Shown one piece after another: positions 1 to 9,749 of a stretch of 56,993 nucleotides of DNA. The position numbers and the translations under genes were made by a program. The DNA is taken from contig NZ_BAEX01000009.1 in the NCBI RefSeq assembly GCF_000246945.1, forward strand, positions 1-56,993, in the 5' to 3' direction. This stretch comes from Myroides injenensis M09-0166 (GTDB lineage Bacteria > Bacteroidota > Bacteroidia > Flavobacteriales > Flavobacteriaceae). The number at the start of each line of letters is the position of its first letter. Position 1 is the first letter of the stretch. The notes beneath the pieces were generated by a model. That model worked only from the letters and a program-made list of their open reading frames with translations. It did not search any database and had not been told where the DNA came from.

Positions 1-27
1 AAATTACAAGGGATTTTTTTATTATTA

Positions 28-1689
28 TTAGAATTGGAAATATATAAAAGGCTGTGGACCTGCAGTAGCAGTCGCATAAACCACCCAAAATATAAAACCT
101 AAAAATACTGACTTCGCAAAAATAGGAGCTACATTAAACATTTGATGAGGTACTTCCATCCATTTCTTTGGAATGAAATGCCACACAAAACCTATCATTA
201 TTAATAAGAAAGCATTTTTGTAAGCAATGATAATAGTCTTCCATGCTTCCATATCAAACTCTAACTTCCCAATATTATTGATTATTGATAAGGCTGTATC
301 AAATGAATTTGCTCTAAAGAAAATCCAACAAAATGTTACAAAGTGAAATGTAATAATTATGGATAATATCTTCCATACCCAAGAAGGCTGTTTACCTTTT
401 GCTCGTGGAAATAGTTCCATTACAACTTTATGAATAGCTAATGCTATACCATGCAAGGCTCCCCACACAATAAAACGTAAACTAGCTCCATGCCATAAAC
501 CTCCTAATAACATTGTCGTTAATAGGTTAAAGTTTGTAAAGAAACTTTTATGTCTGTCACTTGATAATAAAATAGTAAGTGCAAAAACAATAAAAGAACC
601 TCCCGCAATAATTAAAGGATAAGGACTTTCTTTATAATAATAGATACCCCAACTTATAACTCCTATAAAGAATAATGATGGAAATAAATACCCTCCAAAA
701 GTTCCTTTTCTATTTCCTCCTACTGAGATATAAAGAAAATCTTTTAACCAAGTAGATAACGAAATATGCCATCTTCTCCAAAATTCAGTAATTGAAGTTG
801 ACTGATAAGGCACATTAAAGTTAATAGGTAAACGATATCCCATTAAAAGAGCAATACCTATTGCCATATCTGAGTAACCAGAGAAATCACAATAAATTTG
901 TATCGCATAACCGTAGGATGCCATTAAGTTTTCAAATGAGGTATAGCTATTTGGTGAATCAAATACTCTATCGACAAAGTTTGTTGAGATATAATCTGAT
1001 ATAACTGCTTTCTTCAATAACCCTCCCACTATTAATAATAGCCCTTCATTTATATTATCTCTTGTTACACGTACAGATCTATAAATTTGGGGTAAGAAAT
1101 CTTTAGCGCGAACAATTGGTCCTGCAACTAACTGAGGAAAGAATGATATAAAGAATAAGTAATCTAAGAAGTTCTTAGTAGGTTCAATCTCTTTACGGTA
1201 AATTTCAATAATATAACTAATAGATTGAAAAGTAAAGAACGATATACCTACAGGTAGAATAATATCATCTATATGAAATCCTGTGTCTGCAAAAAAGTTA
1301 ACCCCATCTAAAAAGAAGTTAGTATATTTAAAATATCCTAATAATCCCAAATTGACAATAATACTCATTGTTAGGATACTCTTCTTTTTCACTTCATTTG
1401 TCGTGGTGTAGATAATCTTTGCAAAATAATAATCCATCAAAGATGACCCCAGCAGTACGATAAAGTACATACCACTAGACTTATAATAAAAGAACAAAGA
1501 AAATAATACAACATAAAGTAACCTCACATGAAAGGTTTTTCTTAATGCTATATAGAATAAATAAAAAACGATAAACATTCCTAAAAATAACCCTGAGTTA
1601 AATAACAAAGGTTCTTTAGGATTAAAAGTAAACCAGTGAATCACCTGATCCACTGTAAATGATGGTATTTCAATATTAAATAGACTCAT
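28..1689 (-). CDS. MBOAT family O-acyltransferase (AlgI/DltB-like)
   Basis: A polytopic inner-membrane protein of 553 residues, the usual size for the AlgI/DltB branch of MBOAT acyltransferases, which pass an acyl group (usually acetyl) across the membrane to a cell-surface polymer. Both family landmarks are visible: FWRRWHISLSTWLKDF at about residues 303-318 with His308, and GGLWHGAS at about 397-403 with the expected catalytic His400. It is the last gene of a minus-strand unit, starting 8 bases after the SGNH/LysM gene stops. MBOAT proteins commonly act with SGNH-fold partners (as AlgI does with AlgJ/AlgX), which matches the two genes upstream. Family assignment is firm; the substrate (peptidoglycan, capsule or another glycan) cannot be read from the sequence. 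Confidence 0.9.
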   Translation of the reverse strand: MSLFNIEIPSFTVDQVIHWFTFNPKEPLLFNSGLFLGMFIVFYLFYIALRKTFHVRLLYVVLFSLFFYYKSSGMYFIVLLGSSLMDYYFAKIIYTTTNEVKKKSILTMSIIVNLGLLGYFKYTNFFLDGVNFFADTGFHIDDIILPVGISFFTFQSISYIIEIYRKEIEPTKNFLDYLFFISFFPQLVAGPIVRAKDFLPQIYRSVRVTRDNINEGLLLIVGGLLKKAVISDYISTNFVDRVFDSPNSYTSFENLMASYGYAIQIYCDFSGYSDMAIGIALLMGYRLPINFNVPYQSTSITEFWRRWHISLSTWLKDFLYISVGGNRKGTFGGYLFPSLFFIGVISWGIYYYKESPYPLIIAGGSFIVFALTILLSSDRHKSFFTNFNLLTTMLLGGLWHGASLRFIVWGALHGIALAIHKVVMELFPRAKGKQPSWVWKILSIIITFHFVTFCWIFFRANSFDTALSIINNIGKLEFDMEAWKTIIIAYKNAFLLIMIGFVWHFIPKKWMEVPHQMFNVAPIFAKSVFLGFIFWVVYATATAGPQPFIYFQF

Positions 1690-1697
1690 CGATCGCC

Positions 1698-3155
1698 TTA
1701 ATTTCTAGTATTTATATAATTGTCATAAGCTTCTATTAAGGCTTGAAAAAATAACTCTCCAGTATAATCGTACCCCTTAATAGTATAATGTACTAAGTCT
1801 TTTGCAAGTAGATTTTCATCTACTAATTTTTTTAATCCAAGTGTTCCTCCAATACTATAGTATAAATCCCAAATAGCATATTGATTATCAATTCCATTTA
1901 TTATTAATCCATTTGAGTATTCACTTGCTATTGTATTAGGCTTGCCTTTTGAAAAATACGAAGGTGGAGGTGTAGTAACTAAGATACTTACATTTGGCAC
2001 CTGTGCTTTTACGTTTTGTAAAAACTCATTGACATTCTTTTCAAAGTCTTCTACTGACATCCTATCAAAAGCTTCATTAGTTCCCATCGACACAATAACT
2101 AAATCAGCCTCTAAACCTTTTAGCTGCTCAAAAAATAAAGGATATTTATTATAATCACTAAACTTTGCCCCATTAACACCAATAGTGTGATAAATAATAC
2201 CTGCTTTATTATTTTCAAGCACTACACCATTCAAATCATATAAATCTGATTCTTGATCTGGATAGATGTATATCTTATCTAATTCCTCTTTAAACTTAAA
2301 ATCATAAAACCCCTCTGCCTTCTTACCTTCTAAACTCGTAAATACATCATGAGATATCACTACTGGTTCGCGATCAGGTGTAGGAATTGAAAGTTTCTTT
2401 CCTGCATGAATCGTATTATTTTTAAGCTTATTAAGAGACTTTAAGGTATTGACTGTTATCTTATATTTATTAGCGATTGATGATAAAGATTCCCCATTTC
2501 GAATAGTGTGAGTTATCTTCTTCGGAACAGAAGATTCTAGTTTTATATGTTTATCTGCTAATCCTAGTTTATACACCCCGCTATTATCAGGAGTAAATAC
2601 TTTCATTCGTGAAAAACCATATTCAGAATCTCTTACACTTAATTCAATCACTAAGTTTTTATTATCTGTAGCTAAAGCAATACCACTTAGTCCAACATTA
2701 GCACCATTTACAGGATAAATATTTCGGTAACTCGTCCAATCCACATTACTTGTATAACGTACAATTGAACTCCCATTTGTTTTTGCTAATTTATATGGAA
2801 ATGCAAAACCAAAACCTCCATTACCGAATCTATCTTGCAACATTTTTCTCATCTTACCACTAAAAAAATCAGCTTGAATATGAGAGTCTCCAATATGGAC
2901 TATATTTATTTTTCCTTGTTTATTCTTTTCAAGTAACCGTAATTTCTCAAAAAAATCAACTAAGTCTTCTGTATAATAAATTTTACTTTTCATTGCAGTT
3001 GTATCTGCAATTTCATTTATTAAAGAATCACCTTTCGTATTACTATCCTCAAATCCTACACGATATCTAATAGTATCTCTTTCTTTTTGTGCATAACCCC
3101 AAGTACTTAAAAGAAAACTAACTATTAGAAGTATAGATTTTTTATTCTTTATCAT
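1698..3155 (-). CDS. SGNH/GDSL-family protein with internal LysM domain
   Basis: Exported protein of 485 residues with an N-terminal signal peptide (hydrophobic residues 7-20, then YAQ). SGNH-hydrolase signatures are visible: GDSH at 89-92 (block I, nucleophile Ser91), GTNE at 358-361 (block III-like) and DLVH at 453-456 (catalytic Asp and His). A LysM peptidoglycan-binding module (GESLSSIANKYKI core, about residues 214-258) lies between block I and block III, so it is inserted into the catalytic fold rather than attached at an end. Its start overlaps the previous gene's stop by 14 bases and the MBOAT gene follows at once, so translational coupling is likely. Probable role: periplasmic acetyl transfer or esterase at the cell wall, together with the MBOAT protein. 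The exact reaction is inferred. Confidence 0.85.
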   Translation of the reverse strand: MIKNKKSILLIVSFLLSTWGYAQKERDTIRYRVGFEDSNTKGDSLINEIADTTAMKSKIYYTEDLVDFFEKLRLLEKNKQGKINIVHIGDSHIQADFFSGKMRKMLQDRFGNGGFGFAFPYKLAKTNGSSIVRYTSNVDWTSYRNIYPVNGANVGLSGIALATDNKNLVIELSVRDSEYGFSRMKVFTPDNSGVYKLGLADKHIKLESSVPKKITHTIRNGESLSSIANKYKITVNTLKSLNKLKNNTIHAGKKLSIPTPDREPVVISHDVFTSLEGKKAEGFYDFKFKEELDKIYIYPDQESDLYDLNGVVLENNKAGIIYHTIGVNGAKFSDYNKYPLFFEQLKGLEADLVIVSMGTNEAFDRMSVEDFEKNVNEFLQNVKAQVPNVSILVTTPPPSYFSKGKPNTIASEYSNGLIINGIDNQYAIWDLYYSIGGTLGLKKLVDENLLAKDLVHYTIKGYDYTGELFFQALIEAYDNYINTRN

Positions 3156-4668
3156 GTTTTTTTATTGTATCTAATACATTTGTATTTAATGCCTTTACTT
3201 CTTCTACTTTTCTTATTGAATCCTCACGTTTTTTAACTTCCATTTTTAACGTCGCTTCTTTTTTCTGCTTATAATCAGCATATCCAGTTTCAAGACGTTC
3301 GAAAATCAAATTAGAAACTTCTTGAGCACCTTTAAAATTAAAGTGGGTGTAATCTTTATTTGCTTTTACTGGTGATTCTTCTACCCATTTTACCATAGAT
3401 CCTTCACCGCCCATAGCTTCATATAAATTAAAGAAACCTGTATGAGATTCTATAGCATACTTTCTTTGTGCTTTTACAAGAGGTAAAACAGCAGAATCCG
3501 TTTTCATAGTCAAATCATACTTTGTTCCTTTATCTGCTGTAGATATAACTAATATGGATGCATTAGGAAAACATTGTTTTAAATGACTCACTACTCTACT
3601 CATTTGTTTAGTGTACCAACTATAATTATATGATCCATAATTAAGTACGTTAGTACCATAATGCAACACAATTAAGTTATAATCTAAATTGCGTTGAAAC
3701 TTCTGCATTAAACTTACCTTCAATAACGATAATGGCAAACCTGAGTTACCTCTACTTGAGAAATTATCAACCTGAACACCAGTATTAGCACTTACATCAA
3801 TTCCATAAAATGGGATAGAATCAGCATGTTGAAACATTACCTTAATTTGTCTGATACTACCATCAGCAAGTTTTAATCTATTTAATTCAGCACTTGCATT
3901 CAATGATTTGACAATAGTATCTTTACCTATAATAACTGATACTTTACCCTTTGTATTGTTTGAACTACCAAAATATAACGTCGGTGTATGTAAAGACGTC
4001 ATATTCTTAATATTACCAGCTTGTAATGAAACCCATGTATCCTTAATAGTATCTTTTACAAAAAATACCTGACCAGATACTCCAAAAGGTTTAATTGGTT
4101 TCTTCACATTAAGATAAGATTGTACTTTCCAATTTGGAGAATATCGATGGACAACTGATCCTCTAGATTTTGCAGATTCCACAGTAATAGGAATATATCC
4201 TACTCCTCCTCCACTATATTTATTTTGATAACTTTTACGTAAATCTTGGACAATCATGTCTCCGTCAGTCATCGAATCGCCATAATATCCAATGCGAACG
4301 CGTTTTGTCTTTGACTGCTCCAATTCAAATAATTTTGCATAAAAAGACTCCAGATAAATCATTCCTTTAAATGAAATTTCTGATTCATTAGATACAAGTT
4401 CTGATTCGTCTATATAATAAACATTGTCATTACTTGTTTTATCTTCTTTATCATCTGATTTTATTACTTGTTTTTCGTCAATTGAATCATCTGGCTTTGC
4501 CTCCTCAATTGCTTCTAACAATAAACTATCTATGACAACATTATTTGTCTTAGGTGCTTCTTCCGAAAATATTTTACTTGGTAAATTACCTTTGAAGAAT
4601 AAAAAAAAGCCACTTGCCATAACTATGATGGCAAATGACTGTATAAGGTATGAGTTATTTTTTTTCAC
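3142..4668 (-). CDS. Membrane-anchored SGNH-fold protein, O-acetylation partner
   Basis: 508-residue protein with one N-terminal membrane anchor (about residues 7-26), an acidic low-complexity linker (about 55-95) and an SGNH-like domain: GDSM at 130-133, GTN at 338-340 and DYTH at 439-442 supply the Ser, Asn and Asp/His positions. The last 50 residues are charged and likely helical. It lies between argS (12 bases upstream) and a second SGNH gene (14-base overlap), followed by an MBOAT gene. By analogy with AlgJ/AlgX it may be the periplasmic acyltransferase or esterase of the same pathway. Two consecutive SGNH proteins suggest division of labour, for instance transfer and recognition. Family call is good, the reaction is inferred. 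Confidence 0.8.
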   Translation of the reverse strand: MKKNNSYLIQSFAIIVMASGFFLFFKGNLPSKIFSEEAPKTNNVVIDSLLLEAIEEAKPDDSIDEKQVIKSDDKEDKTSNDNVYYIDESELVSNESEISFKGMIYLESFYAKLFELEQSKTKRVRIGYYGDSMTDGDMIVQDLRKSYQNKYSGGGVGYIPITVESAKSRGSVVHRYSPNWKVQSYLNVKKPIKPFGVSGQVFFVKDTIKDTWVSLQAGNIKNMTSLHTPTLYFGSSNNTKGKVSVIIGKDTIVKSLNASAELNRLKLADGSIRQIKVMFQHADSIPFYGIDVSANTGVQVDNFSSRGNSGLPLSLLKVSLMQKFQRNLDYNLIVLHYGTNVLNYGSYNYSWYTKQMSRVVSHLKQCFPNASILVISTADKGTKYDLTMKTDSAVLPLVKAQRKYAIESHTGFFNLYEAMGGEGSMVKWVEESPVKANKDYTHFNFKGAQEVSNLIFERLETGYADYKQKKEATLKMEVKKREDSIRKVEEVKALNTNVLDTIKKHDKE

Positions 4669-4680
4669 GTATATAAAAAA

Positions 4681-6459
4681 TTACATACGGTCTGGTACTG
4701 CAATACCTAATAAAGTAAATGCATCTTTTATTACCAAACCAACTTTTTGAGATAGTTGAACTCTAAATATTTTCAAATCATTATCCTCTTCTCCAAGAAT
4801 AGATACTGTTTGATAGAACGAATTATACTCACGAACTAATTCATAAACATAATTTGCAATCAAAGCAGGGCTATGTGTACGAGCTGCATCCTGAATTACT
4901 ATAGGGAATTCCTCTAATAATTTCAACAACTCTTTTTCTTTTATATCTAAAGTAATACCCTTTATCTCTTTTGAATAATCAAAATCAGCTTTTCTTAATA
5001 TAGATTGAATACGAGCATAGGTATACTGAATAAAAGGTCCTGTATTACCCGCAAAATCAACAGATTCTTTTGGATTAAACATCATCCCTTTTCTAGGATC
5101 AACTTTTAGTATAAAATATTTAAGAGCACCTAAACCGATTGTTTCAAACAATATTGCACGCTCTTCTTCAGAATATCCTTCTAACTTACCTAATTCCTCT
5201 GAAATTGTTTTAGCAGTTTCTGTCATCTCTTGCATTAAATCATCAGCATCGACAACAGTTCCTTCTCTACTTTTCATTTTACCAGAAGGAAGTTCTACCA
5301 TACCATAAGATAAATGATATAAACTTTCAGCCCAGTCAAAACCAAGGCGCTTAAGAATTAAAAATAATACCTTAAAGTGATAATCTTGTTCATTACCCAC
5401 AGTATAAACCATTCCTCCTACATCTCCAAAATCATTCACACGTTGAATAGCTGTACCTATATCTTGAGTCATATATACAGATGTACCATCGCCACGTAAT
5501 ACAAGTTTTTCATCTAAGCCTTCATCAGATAGATCTATCCACACAGAGTTATCTTCTTTTTTAAAGAATACACCATCTGCTAAACCTTTTTCTACAATGT
5601 CTTTTCCTAATAAGTATGTATTACTTTCATAATAAACTTTATCAAAGTCAACACCTAAGTTTTTATATGAAACCTCAAAACCATCGTATACCCATTGGTT
5701 CATCGTTTTCCATAATTCTATAACTTCAGGCACATTATTCTCCCAATCAACTAGCATTTGTTTTGCTTCTTTGATTAGTGGAGCTTCTTTCTTAGCTTCT
5801 TCTTCTGACATGCCTTGAGCCATTAGCTCTTTTATTTGGCCCTTGTACTCGACATCAAACTTTACATAATAGTTACCTACTAATTTATCACCTTTTAAAC
5901 CAGCCAATTCAGGTGTTTCACCATTACCATATTTCTGCCATGCAAGCATAGATTTACAGATGTGGATCCCTCTATCATTAATGATTTGAGTTTTATATAC
6001 GTTCTTCCCTGAAGCTTTTAAAATTTCAGCAACTGAGTAACCTAGTAAGTTATTTCTTACGTGTCCTAAGTGTAATGGTTTATTTGTATTAGGTGAAGAA
6101 TACTCTACTAATATTGACTTATCACCTTCTTTAGGAGTTACATAACCGAAATGCTCTTTTTCGCGAATAGCATTAAAGAAATCAATATAGTAACTATCTG
6201 ATACAAGTAAATTTAAAAAACCTTTTACTACATTAAACCGTTCTATAACAGATGTGTTTTCTACCAAATACTCACCTATTTTAGTACCAATTTCTACTGG
6301 GTTTCCCTTAATTTGTCTTAAAAAAGGAAAAATAACCACTGTAATATCGCCTTCGAACTCTTTTCTTGTCGCCTGATATTCAACTTTATCTACGGATACA
6401 CCGTATAATTGTTGAATTGCCTTCTCTATCTGCGGAGTTAAAATCTGATTTAATGTCAT
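4681..6459 (-). CDS. argS: Arginyl-tRNA synthetase
   Basis: Class I aminoacyl-tRNA synthetase charging tRNA-Arg. At 592 residues it has full length, with the N-terminal Arg-tRNA-synthetase additional domain (about 1-90), the SPNTNKPLHLGHVRNN stretch carrying the HIGH-type motif HLGH at 130-133, a degenerate KMSKS region (GKMKSREG) and the DALR anticodon-binding domain at the C terminus ending in the usual PDRM. It is the first gene of a minus-strand run into the O-acylation genes, with only 12 bases before the next start, so these envelope genes are probably co-transcribed with a housekeeping gene. Confidence 0.97.
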   Translation of the reverse strand: MTLNQILTPQIEKAIQQLYGVSVDKVEYQATRKEFEGDITVVIFPFLRQIKGNPVEIGTKIGEYLVENTSVIERFNVVKGFLNLLVSDSYYIDFFNAIREKEHFGYVTPKEGDKSILVEYSSPNTNKPLHLGHVRNNLLGYSVAEILKASGKNVYKTQIINDRGIHICKSMLAWQKYGNGETPELAGLKGDKLVGNYYVKFDVEYKGQIKELMAQGMSEEEAKKEAPLIKEAKQMLVDWENNVPEVIELWKTMNQWVYDGFEVSYKNLGVDFDKVYYESNTYLLGKDIVEKGLADGVFFKKEDNSVWIDLSDEGLDEKLVLRGDGTSVYMTQDIGTAIQRVNDFGDVGGMVYTVGNEQDYHFKVLFLILKRLGFDWAESLYHLSYGMVELPSGKMKSREGTVVDADDLMQEMTETAKTISEELGKLEGYSEEERAILFETIGLGALKYFILKVDPRKGMMFNPKESVDFAGNTGPFIQYTYARIQSILRKADFDYSKEIKGITLDIKEKELLKLLEEFPIVIQDAARTHSPALIANYVYELVREYNSFYQTVSILGEEDNDLKIFRVQLSQKVGLVIKDAFTLLGIAVPDRM

Positions 6460-6481
6460 TTTTTAATTTTTTATTAAGAGG

Positions 6482-6489
6482 CAAAGATA
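6482..6489 (-). promoter_or_regulatory. Candidate -7 box for argS
   Basis: On the minus strand this reads TATCTTTG, a perfect match to the flavobacterial TAnnTTTG -7 element, 22 bases upstream of the argS start codon. No TTG box is seen at the usual 17-23 base distance, so the call is tentative. Confidence 0.4.
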
Positions 6490-6911
6490 ATTTAATTTAC
6501 TTCATTTATTAAATAGTCTTATAGGAAAATTATTCAAAAAATTAAGTTTCCTAATATAAACATTATCAAACACTAAGACATTAAATACTATAAGACCGCC
6601 TATACCGAAACTCCCTAATCCTAAATAATCTAATCAATACCTATTGATGGTTTACAATAAAATGACTTCCTTTATATAGAAATCCTCTTTATTGATTAAT
6701 AATTTCCAGAAACAAACTTTCAATAGAATCAACATCTTTAAAATATTAATTTCTTTTTATACAGATTAACCAAACTGTATGCATAAACACAACTTTTAGA
6801 ATTGATCCATATAGTTATGCCTATAAAATTGGCAGTTAAAAGAGGATTCTCCAATACTAAATTTACAAAGTATTGTATAAAACCGTACATCAGTTTTGTA
6901 CTATAAATAAA
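6490..6911. other. Intergenic stretch without a supported gene
   Basis: AT-rich spacer between argS and the tRNA-Val terminator. The only structure I see is a 9-bp inverted repeat (GTCTTATAG at 6516-6524 and CTATAAGAC at 6588-6596). A 62-codon reading frame on the minus strand overlaps the tRNA terminator and has no recognisable features, so I do not call it a gene. Confidence 0.5.
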
Positions 6912-6944
6912 TAAAAAAAGCCTCACATTAAAAATGTGAGGCTT
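6912..6944 (-). terminator. Rho-independent terminator of the tRNA-Val genes
   Basis: 12-bp perfect stem (6918-6929 with 6933-6944, GCCTCACATT core) with a 3-base loop, followed on the minus strand by a run of T. It sits 8 bases beyond the 3' end of the second tRNA-Val. Confidence 0.85.
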
Positions 6945-6951
6945 GAAGTAG

Positions 6952-7026
6952 TGGGCGATGAGGGATTCGAACCCCCGACCCTCTCGGTGTAAACGAGATG
7001 CTCTGAACCAACTGAGCTAATCGCCC
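6952..7026 (-). tRNA. tRNA-Val (anticodon UAC), downstream copy
   Basis: 75-nt cloverleaf on the minus strand. The acceptor stem begins GGGCGAT and pairs with ATCGCCC plus discriminator A; the T arm contains GGTTCGAATCC; the anticodon stem is TCTCG/CGAGA around the loop TTTACAC, giving anticodon TAC (valine). CCA is not encoded. It is identical to the upstream copy, 50 bases away, and shares its terminator. Confidence 0.96.
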
Positions 7027-7076
7027 AAAATTATCTTTTATCTAAATTTTGGATATGTCAATATTTTAGAAAATGG

Positions 7077-7151
7077 TGGGCGATGAGGGATTCGAACCCC
7101 CGACCCTCTCGGTGTAAACGAGATGCTCTGAACCAACTGAGCTAATCGCCC
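7077..7151 (-). tRNA. tRNA-Val (anticodon UAC), promoter-proximal copy
   Basis: Same 75-nt sequence as the neighbouring gene: TAC anticodon in a TTTACAC loop, GGTTCGAATCC T arm, discriminator A, no encoded CCA. A canonical promoter lies upstream, and a short stem (7173-7178 with 7186-7191) lies in the leader. The two tRNAs are almost certainly made from one transcript. Confidence 0.96.
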
Positions 7152-7196
7152 ATTTTCTTTTTAAAAGAACGTGTAATCGTTTGTTGATTACGGGTG

Positions 7197-7226
7197 CAAA
7201 TATACGACGTGATTTTAATTCCGCAA
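7197..7226 (-). promoter_or_regulatory. Promoter of the tRNA-Val pair
   Basis: On the minus strand: TTG at 7226-7224, a 19-base spacer, then TATATTTG at 7204-7197. Both boxes and the spacing match the flavobacterial housekeeping promoter (TTG, 17-23 bases, TAnnTTTG), and the tRNA begins 45 bases further on. Confidence 0.8.
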
Positions 7227-7243
7227 GCTTTTTCTCATTTTTT

Positions 7244-8461
7244 TTATAAAATTTCTGCTACTACGAATGTGCTTCCCCCTATATAAATCAAGTCCTCAGC
7301 GTTAGCCAACTCTTTAACTTTTTCATAAGCTTCTGGTATTGAACTACAAACTTCTCCATTTAATCCAAACTCTTTTGCTTGGCTCGCTAAAATATTTGCA
7401 TCTAAGCCTCTCGAAATTTTTGGAGTCGCAAAATAATATTTTGCATTTTTTGGTAGTAAAGGAAGAACTGAAGTCAAATCTTTATCATTAACTACACCAA
7501 AAACAATATATAAATCGTGATAAGATTCATTCTTTAATTGATTCATGACAATAGTTAGCCCATGCGCATTATGTGCAGTATCAGCAATAGTCTTAGGACT
7601 ATCACTTAAAATCTGCCAGCGACCTAATAAATTTGTATTATTTACAACATTTAATAATCCTTTTTCTTCCTGCTCTTCTGTTATATTAAAGTATTTTCTT
7701 AACAATTCAATTGTTTGACGAACTGATTTAATATTACTCTTTTGATAATCACCTTTTAAATCAGATACAAGTTTATTATCTATATAGGTATCTTGTGCAA
7801 AATAAATAGGTGCATTTAAGCTTTTAGCTTTTGATAAAAATACTGGTTTTGTCTCTTCTGTATATTCCCCAATAACTACAGGTACATCTTGTTTTATAAT
7901 TCCTGCTTTCTCACCGGCAATCGCTTCTAATGTATTTCCTAAAAACGAAGTATGATCTTTTCCTATATTAGTAATTACAGAAACTAAGGGCTCTATAATA
8001 TTAGTAGCATCAAGTCTTCCCCCCATACCTACTTCTATCACTGCTACATCGACGGCTTCTAATTTAAAAAACTCAAAAGCCATTCCTACTGTCATTTCGA
8101 AAAAACTCAAGTCATTCTCTTCAAAGAACGCTTTGTTTTTAGCAATAAAATCAATCACAAATTCTTCGGTAATTTCTTCCCCATTTATTTTAATGCGTTC
8201 TCTAAAGTCTTTCAGATGCGGCGATGTATATAATCCTACTTTATATCCAGCCTCTTGTAATATAGAAGCAAGCATTGAAGAAGTAGATCCTTTACCGTTA
8301 GTACCAGCAATATGTATCGTTTTAATACTCTGCTGAGGATTATCTAAATGGTTAACCAATTTTATGGTATTTGATAAATCTGCTTTATAAGCTACTGCAC
8401 CCTTTTGTTGATACATTGGCAGTTGAGCAAACATCCAATCTAATGTTTCTTGATATGTCAT
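7244..8461 (-). CDS. folC: Bifunctional folylpolyglutamate/dihydrofolate synthase
   Basis: Mur-ligase-family ATP-dependent ligase that adds glutamate to dihydropteroate or folates in the cytoplasm. The 405-residue length is typical. The P-loop GTNGKGST is at residues 53-60, followed by LYTSPHL, which is characteristic of FolC. The central IEVGMGGRLDATN segment and IGKDH motif are also typical. It stands between the tRNA-Val promoter and anmK, all on the minus strand, with 97 bases to anmK. Confidence 0.95.
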   Translation of the reverse strand: MTYQETLDWMFAQLPMYQQKGAVAYKADLSNTIKLVNHLDNPQQSIKTIHIAGTNGKGSTSSMLASILQEAGYKVGLYTSPHLKDFRERIKINGEEITEEFVIDFIAKNKAFFEENDLSFFEMTVGMAFEFFKLEAVDVAVIEVGMGGRLDATNIIEPLVSVITNIGKDHTSFLGNTLEAIAGEKAGIIKQDVPVVIGEYTEETKPVFLSKAKSLNAPIYFAQDTYIDNKLVSDLKGDYQKSNIKSVRQTIELLRKYFNITEEQEEKGLLNVVNNTNLLGRWQILSDSPKTIADTAHNAHGLTIVMNQLKNESYHDLYIVFGVVNDKDLTSVLPLLPKNAKYYFATPKISRGLDANILASQAKEFGLNGEVCSSIPEAYEKVKELANAEDLIYIGGSTFVVAEIL

Positions 8462-8558
8462 CTTTATTAAAAAAAGAGATAAGCAATACTTACCTCATAT
8501 AATCTATATTAATTATGTTACCTCCTAGTTTTTTTTATTTAGTAAGAAATACATCTCT

Positions 8559-9650
8559 TTAGTAATTCTTATTAAAATGGTCATATATTTTACCTGAACT
8601 ATGGTCATACTTAGCACCAGTAACACTAGCTAAGACATTAACCTCGTCACGCATTCTTAATACCCCCAAAAATCCAAAAATCAATGCTTCTTTAAAATCA
8701 ATTAACTTCTCTTCTGGTTTATAAAAATCTAAATGTGGAGCAAAATGACGTAAGCGGTGCAATAAATAATTATTGTGAGCTCCACCTCCCGTTACTAATA
8801 TTTTACTTCCCTCTTTTAATGGAATTCCTTTATTAATCTGAAATCCTATATGATCAACCATCGTTGCTAATTTATCTTCTACAGATAAATTATACTTCGC
8901 AAAAACAGGTTTGATAAAGGTATTCACAAATTCAACACCTAAAGATTTAGGTGCATCAAGACTGTAATAATCAATAGCATTCAACTCTTCAAATAATTGC
9001 TTGTTTACAGTTCCTTTCTCTGCCAATAAGCCATCTTTATCATAAGACAAACCTAGTGTAGCAACCTCATCGTTTAGCACTACATTAACAGGACAGATAT
9101 CATAAGCAATGCGATACTTTAAACGATTATCATAAGATACGTTAGCAAAACCACCAAGATTTAAACAAGCTTGATAATCAGAGAATAATAACTTATCTCC
9201 AATAGGTACTAATGGCGCTCCTTGCCCTCCTAATAATACATCTTGTACCCTAAAATCACAAACTACTTTCTGTGCTATTAAATCTGCTAAGATTGGTAAA
9301 TTCCCTATTTGTAAAGTATATCCTAAATCAGGGCGATGAAAAATAGTATGTCCATGGGAACAAACTGCATCTATATGCTTAATATTATTTTTTGCAATAA
9401 ACTCTTGTATAATACTTGCTAAATGCACAGTATATTGCTCGTCTATCTTATCTATTTCTGTTCTATTTAGTGTTATAGCTTCTGCTAATTTCTTTTTCCA
9501 CAAATCTGAATAAGATATTGTTTCTGCAACAACAATGTTAAAATCCCATTGTTTCTTAACATCAAATTCAAATTCAATATAAGCTAGATCAACTCCATCT
9601 AATGAAGTGCCTGACATTACTCCTAAAATATTATAATGATGCTTTTTCAT
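8559..9650 (-). CDS. anmK: Anhydro-N-acetylmuramic acid kinase
   Basis: Cytoplasmic kinase of cell-wall recycling that converts 1,6-anhydro-MurNAc and ATP to MurNAc-6-phosphate. Signatures: GVMSGTSLDGVDLAY close to the N terminus, SHGHTIFHRP, and the GGGAHN motif near the C terminus. A longer frame opens at 9698, but I start at the Met at 9650 because this puts the nucleotide-binding VMSGTS motif about ten residues in, as in other AnmK proteins, giving 363 residues. The extra 16 residues are hydrophobic and unlike AnmK, and a near-consensus -7 box (TAATTTTA, minus strand, 9663-9656) lies within them. Confidence 0.93.
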   Translation of the reverse strand: MKKHHYNILGVMSGTSLDGVDLAYIEFEFDVKKQWDFNIVVAETISYSDLWKKKLAEAITLNRTEIDKIDEQYTVHLASIIQEFIAKNNIKHIDAVCSHGHTIFHRPDLGYTLQIGNLPILADLIAQKVVCDFRVQDVLLGGQGAPLVPIGDKLLFSDYQACLNLGGFANVSYDNRLKYRIAYDICPVNVVLNDEVATLGLSYDKDGLLAEKGTVNKQLFEELNAIDYYSLDAPKSLGVEFVNTFIKPVFAKYNLSVEDKLATMVDHIGFQINKGIPLKEGSKILVTGGGAHNNYLLHRLRHFAPHLDFYKPEEKLIDFKEALIFGFLGVLRMRDEVNVLASVTGAKYDHSSGKIYDHFNKNY

Positions 9651-9749
9651 AGCGATAAAATTACATAATGTTAATTGAATAATTAATTTAATTCGCATAT
9701 ATTTGAGAGCCTACTTTGGTAAAATAACTAAAAAATTAAAAAACTATAG

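Noticed and set aside
6516-6596. 9-bp inverted repeat upstream of argS as a T-box or other riboswitch
   Set aside because: It lies upstream of the probable -7 box of argS, thus outside the transcript, and no T-box sequence is visible.
6738-6926. 62-codon minus-strand frame between argS and the tRNA-Val genes
   Set aside because: Its first codons lie within the tRNA terminator hairpin, it has no promoter of its own, and the composition is that of random AT-rich DNA.
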